This document shows, piece by piece, positions 7,090-9,133 of a stretch of 9,133 nt of DNA (position 1 is the first letter of the stretch; every line of letters starts with the position of its first letter). This DNA comes from Paracoccaceae bacterium (GTDB lineage Bacteria > Pseudomonadota > Alphaproteobacteria > Rhodobacterales > Rhodobacteraceae). The notes under the pieces are model-generated. The model did no database searches and was not told where the DNA came from. It saw nothing but the letters and a program-made list of their open reading frames with translations. The stretch covers positions 1 to 9,133 of the forward strand of contig PUNI01000541.1 in NCBI GenBank assembly GCA_003551745.1. The letters run 5' to 3'. The position numbers and the translations under genes were made by a program.

Positions 7090-7158
7090 ATGTTCCGATC
7101 CCGCGCCTGCCCCTCCGCGATTGCCCGCTCCGGCGTCTTCCCGAGGCGGCGGAGATGA
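7090..7158 (+). CDS. Possible 22-aa leader peptide overlapping allA
   Basis: A short ORF starts at the ATG at 7090, preceded by a near-perfect ribosome site GAGGAGG (7078-7084) at 5 nt, the best on the plus strand in this region. It encodes 22 residues beginning MFRSRACPSAIARSG and ending in four arginines (codons AGG CGG CGG AGA). Its TGA stop overlaps the allA ATG as ATGA, the classic layout for translational coupling. Seven of 22 residues are Arg. It may be an upstream ORF that sets allA translation, an attenuating leader, or chance. The purine-rich final codons also serve as the allA ribosome site, which alone could explain the AGG/AGA codons. No family is recognised. Confidence 0.35.
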   Translation: MFRSRACPSAIARSGVFPRRRR

Positions 7159-7643
7159 GCATTCTGACGGCGCGCCCGCTGACCGCCACTGCCTTCGCGC
7201 CCTTCGGCGATGTGCTGGAGGCGGCGGGCACACCCGACAGGCTGATCAACGCGGGGCTCTGCGGTCGCTTCCACGATCGCGCGCGGCTCGACTTCGGGCC
7301 GGGCGGGCGCCCCGGCCTCTCGATCTTCGAGGCCCGCCCGCGCTCCCTGCCCTACCGCTTCGATCTCGTCGAGCGCCACCCAGAGGGCAGCCAGGCCTTC
7401 CTGCCTATGACCGAGCATCCGTTTCTGGTCATCGTCGCTCCCGACGCGGGCGGCAGGCCGGGCCCGCCGCTGGCCTTCCTGACCGCCCCCGGCCAGGGGA
7501 TCAACCTGCTGCGCGGCACCTGGCACGGGGTGCTCACCCCCCTCGCCGCGCCGGGGCTCTTCGCGGTCGTGGACAGGATCGGCGACACGCCCAACCTCGA
7601 GGAATACCGCTATCCGCACCCCTTCGAGGTGCGCGCCGGATAG
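7155..7643 (+). CDS. allA: Ureidoglycolate lyase
   Basis: Splits (S)-ureidoglycolate into glyoxylate and urea, the last step of allantoin breakdown by the allantoicase route. The 162-residue length matches the family (E. coli AllA 160). Conserved blocks are AFAPFGDV (13-20), VERHPEGSQAFLP (72-84), PGQGINLLRGTWHGVLTPL (112-130) with His124, and VDRIGDTPNLEEY (139-151), which are typical of the cupin-like AllA fold. There is no signal peptide. The ATG at 7155 follows a purine-rich segment (GAGGCGGCGGAG) and overlaps the stop of a short leader ORF. It is divergent from uraH, an earlier enzyme of the same pathway. A complex compound hairpin starts at its stop codon. Allantoinase, allantoicase and urease are not in view. 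Confidence 0.93.
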   Translation: MSILTARPLTATAFAPFGDVLEAAGTPDRLINAGLCGRFHDRARLDFGPGGRPGLSIFEARPRSLPYRFDLVERHPEGSQAFLPMTEHPFLVIVAPDAGGRPGPPLAFLTAPGQGINLLRGTWHGVLTPLAAPGLFAVVDRIGDTPNLEEYRYPHPFEVRAG

Positions 7644-7711
7644 CCGCGGACAGGGCGATCCCAGCAGGTCGCGTGGGCCCGGGCCTCGACATCCCACGAC
7701 CCACCGCGGCT
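7642..7711. terminator. Compound hairpin between convergent allA and membrane-protein gene
   Basis: The outer arms AGCCGCGG (7642-7649) and CCGCGGCT (7704-7711) are perfect 8-bp complements, beginning in the allA stop codon. Nested inside, GGTC-gc-GTGGG (7667-7677) pairs with CCCACGACC (7693-7701), 9 bp with a 2-nt bulge and a 15-nt loop. There is no T-run, so an intrinsic terminator is not proved. Its place between two converging genes suggests a bidirectional transcription end or 3'-end stabiliser. The rest of this 123-bp gap (7712-7766) shows nothing distinct. Confidence 0.4.
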
Positions 7712-7766
7712 GGCGACCGTGTCAAGGCGGCGGTGTTCATCAGGCAGGCTGCCGGGCGCGGCGGGG

Positions 7767-8123
7767 TCAGTGCCGGTCGGGCTGCCGCGCCGCGAGGGCC
7801 AGAACGCCGCCCAGTCCGCACATGGCGATCGGGAACATGGTGAAGACGCCGAAGCCGAAGGCATAGAACATGCCCGCTGTCGCCACCAGCAGCAGCACCC
7901 CGCCAAGCACGTTGCTCGACCGCGCCATGGCCGCCCCGGCAATCGCCAGCACGGGAGCGGCGAGGCTGACTGTCCGGATCAGCGCGGGGTTCTCCACCCC
8001 GCCCAGGATGTCGCCAAGCTCGCTCCAGCGCGCCAAAACCTCGGTGTAGCCGAAGCTGACGAAGCCGACCAGCATGCCCCAAAGACCGCCAATGATCCCC
8101 AGAACCAGGGCTGCGTTGCGCAT
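7767..8123 (-). CDS. Small four-helix membrane protein, unknown function
   Basis: A 118-residue, strongly hydrophobic protein with four likely membrane helices: about 4-27, 51-67, 71-91 and 93-112. The loop between helices 1 and 2 (about 28-50, TEVLARWSELGDILGGVENP) is the only sizeable polar stretch, and the C-terminus is short and charged (ARQPDRH). Glycine is frequent in the helices, including GIIGGLWGMLVG (9-20), as in helix-packing motifs. There are no catalytic motifs or cysteine pairs. The start is secure: AGGAGGT (8129-8135, minus strand) lies 5 nt upstream of the ATG. It is divergent from a cold-shock gene across a 230-bp region and convergent with allA. I recognise no named family; a role in purine transport is not supported, since it is too small and on the opposite strand. 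A conserved inner-membrane protein is the most that can be said. Confidence 0.8.
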   Translation of the reverse strand: MRNAALVLGIIGGLWGMLVGFVSFGYTEVLARWSELGDILGGVENPALIRTVSLAAPVLAIAGAAMARSSNVLGGVLLLVATAGMFYAFGFGVFTMFPIAMCGLGGVLALAARQPDRH

Positions 8124-8148
8124 CGCCTACCTCCTGTGCATCCGCACC

Positions 8149-8176
8149 GTCTAACGCGGCAGGCGCCTGCCGGAAA
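8149..8176 (-). promoter_or_regulatory. Candidate promoter with a 16-bp palindromic operator
   Basis: The perfect palindrome CGGCAGGCGCCTGCCG occupies 8157-8172. On the minus strand it overlaps the spacer between TTTCCG (8171-8176) and TTAGAC (8149-8154), a 16-nt spacer with moderate sigma-70 resemblance, facing the membrane-protein gene whose ATG is at 8123. A repressor bound there would block that promoter. The site is also 26 bp upstream of the candidate cold-shock -35 box, so it could act on both genes. The palindrome is a direct observation; the promoter and regulator are inference. Confidence 0.4.
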
Positions 8177-8197
8177 GCTCCCTTGCCGTGGCGGCGC

Positions 8198-8227
8198 TTG
8201 ATTTTTGCGGTCGATTCGGCATTTCAT
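8198..8227 (+). promoter_or_regulatory. Weak candidate promoter for the cold-shock gene
   Basis: TTGATT (8198-8203) resembles a -35 box and TTTCAT (8222-8227) a poor -10 box with an 18-nt spacer, in the only relatively AT-rich stretch of the region. A start near 8234 would give an untranslated leader of about 120 nt, as is usual for cold-shock mRNAs. The -10 match is poor, so the exact position is uncertain. Confidence 0.3.
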
Positions 8228-8233
8228 CAGCGC

Positions 8234-8327
8234 ACGGAGACAGCCTCTCTGACATCCGTCGCCTGCAATCCAGGCAGCCGGAAGACTGGAAGACCTGGCT
8301 GCGCGTCCCGCGGCAATCGGGCCGCGG
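8234..8327 (+). promoter_or_regulatory. Structured 5' leader of the cold-shock mRNA
   Basis: Three possible stems occur in order. First, ACGGA (8234-8238) with TCCGT (8255-8259). Second, GCAGCC (8274-8279) with GGCTGC (8297-8302), in competition with CCAGG (8270-8274) pairing to CCTGG (8294-8298). Third, CCGCGGC (8308-8314) with GCCGCGG (8321-8327), a 7-bp stem with a 6-nt loop that ends 7 nt before the ribosome site GGAGAAGGA (8335-8343). A direct repeat GGAAGACT/GGAAGACC (8280-8295) fills the middle loop. Leaders that refold with temperature are known for cspA-type genes in enteric bacteria; this one is inferred, not shown to refold. Confidence 0.4.
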
Positions 8328-8353
8328 TGGAACTGGAGAAGGACGACGGGACC

Positions 8354-8560
8354 ATGCCCACCGGCACCGTGAAGTGGTTCAATTCGACCAAGGGTTACGG
8401 GTTCATCGCCCCCGACGAGGGCGGCAAGGACGTGTTCGTGCACATCTCGGCCGTGGAACGGGCCGGCCTCAAGGGCCTGAACGACAACCAGAAGGTCGGC
8501 TACGAGTTGCAGTCGGGCCGCGACGGCCGGGCTTCGGCCAGCGACCTTCGCCTGCTCTGA
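8354..8560 (+). CDS. Cold-shock domain protein
   Basis: A 68-residue single cold-shock domain protein, a cytosolic single-stranded RNA/DNA binder that melts mRNA structure in the cold or serves as a general RNA chaperone. It starts MPTGTVKWFNSTKGYGFI, with RNP1 KGYGFI (13-18) and RNP2 VFVHIS (27-32), and its length matches the family (E. coli CspA 70). The frame is open upstream to a possible start at 8183, which would add 57 residues unlike any cold-shock protein; the ATG at 8354 has GGAGAAGGA upstream and is taken as the true start. It is a lone gene with a long, structured leader and a hairpin right after its stop, so probably monocistronic. These proteins occur as several paralogues, so I give no cspA-style letter; cold induction cannot be told from the sequence. 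Confidence 0.96.
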   Translation: MPTGTVKWFNSTKGYGFIAPDEGGKDVFVHISAVERAGLKGLNDNQKVGYELQSGRDGRASASDLRLL

Positions 8561-8563
8561 ACC

Positions 8564-8602
8564 GTCGGCCTCCAGCGGCTCCGGCACCGGGCCGGGGCCG
8601 AC
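8564..8602 (+). terminator. Hairpin after the cold-shock gene
   Basis: GTCGGCC (8564-8570) pairs with GGCCGAC (8596-8602), and the inner CCGGC (8581-8585) pairs with GCCGG (8591-8595), giving a 12-bp stem with a 10-nt bulge. An alternative is GGCTCCGG (8577-8584) with CCGGGGCC (8592-8599), 8 bp with one G-T pair and a 7-nt loop. It begins 4 nt after the cold-shock stop. No T-run follows, so it is a likely 3'-end stem but not a textbook terminator. Confidence 0.4.
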
Positions 8603-8614
8603 CGTGATCCGCTC

Positions 8615-9133
<519 letters not shown>

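Noticed and set aside
7011..7697. 228-codon minus-strand frame covering allA and its upstream region
   Set aside because: It is antisense to the conserved AllA protein and also spans the candidate control region; no family features are visible.
7644..7766. Small RNA or small gene in the allA-membrane protein gap
   Set aside because: Apart from the compound hairpin I found no ribosome site, promoter-like boxes or U-tract to support one.
7076..7843. 255-codon plus-strand frame starting GTG at 7076
   Set aside because: It is a shifted frame through allA with Arg/Pro-rich content. Its GTG lies just ahead of the ribosome site assigned to the 22-codon leader ORF.
8183..8353. N-terminal extension of the cold-shock protein from a start at 8183
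   Set aside because: The 57 extra residues look like translated leader, the family starts at MxxGTVKWF, and a ribosome site precedes the ATG at 8354.

Overview
The window is GC-rich and densely coded. The gene set and protein sequences point to an alphaproteobacterium, most likely Rhodobacterales/Rhodobacteraceae: an isovaleryl-CoA dehydrogenase of the type in that group, a HAD phosphatase divergent from glmU-glmS, and purine-catabolism genes next to prfC. This placement is inference from protein character. No rRNA, tRNA, IS element, CRISPR array, integrase or phage gene was seen.

Layout, left to right. (1) 1-841, minus: the N-terminal 280 codons of isovaleryl-CoA dehydrogenase (leucine degradation), cut by the window edge. 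(2) 952-1614, minus: a HAD phosphatase of the phosphoglycolate phosphatase type, transcribed toward ivd. (3) 1615-1755: a divergent promoter region with a good sigma-70-like promoter for glmU and a 7-bp GC hairpin. (4) 1756-4921, plus: glmU and glmS, 4 nt apart, which make the first and last committed steps of UDP-GlcNAc synthesis. (5) 5005-6618, plus: prfC (release factor 3), with short tandem duplications in the gap before it. (6) 6630-6986, minus: hydroxyisourate hydrolase (uraH), ending 11 nt from the prfC stop. (7) 6987-7154: a divergent control region with a sigma-54-type -24/-12 match facing uraH and a 22-codon leader ORF overlapping the allA start. (8) 7155-7643, plus: ureidoglycolate lyase (allA). 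(9) 7767-8123, minus: a small four-helix membrane protein of unknown function. (10) 8124-8353: a 230-bp divergent region with a perfect 16-bp palindrome and a long, structured leader for a cold-shock protein. (11) 8354-8560, plus: a 68-aa cold-shock protein followed by a strong hairpin. (12) 8615-9133, plus: the N-terminal 173 codons of a BchC-like medium-chain dehydrogenase without the usual zinc ligands, cut by the right edge.

How the genes relate: glmU and glmS form one functional unit (amino sugar precursors for peptidoglycan and LPS). uraH and allA act in the same pathway (urate to allantoin to ureidoglycolate to glyoxylate plus urea) and share a divergent control region. allA yields glyoxylate and the HAD enzyme may detoxify 2-phosphoglycolate, but they lie about 5.5 kb apart with no sign of coregulation.

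The coding content is ordinary housekeeping and catabolism, and I found no convincing new multi-gene system. The parts worth a second look are regulatory: the sigma-54-like site and leader ORF between uraH and allA, the 16-bp palindrome inside a candidate promoter spacer, and the folded cold-shock leader.
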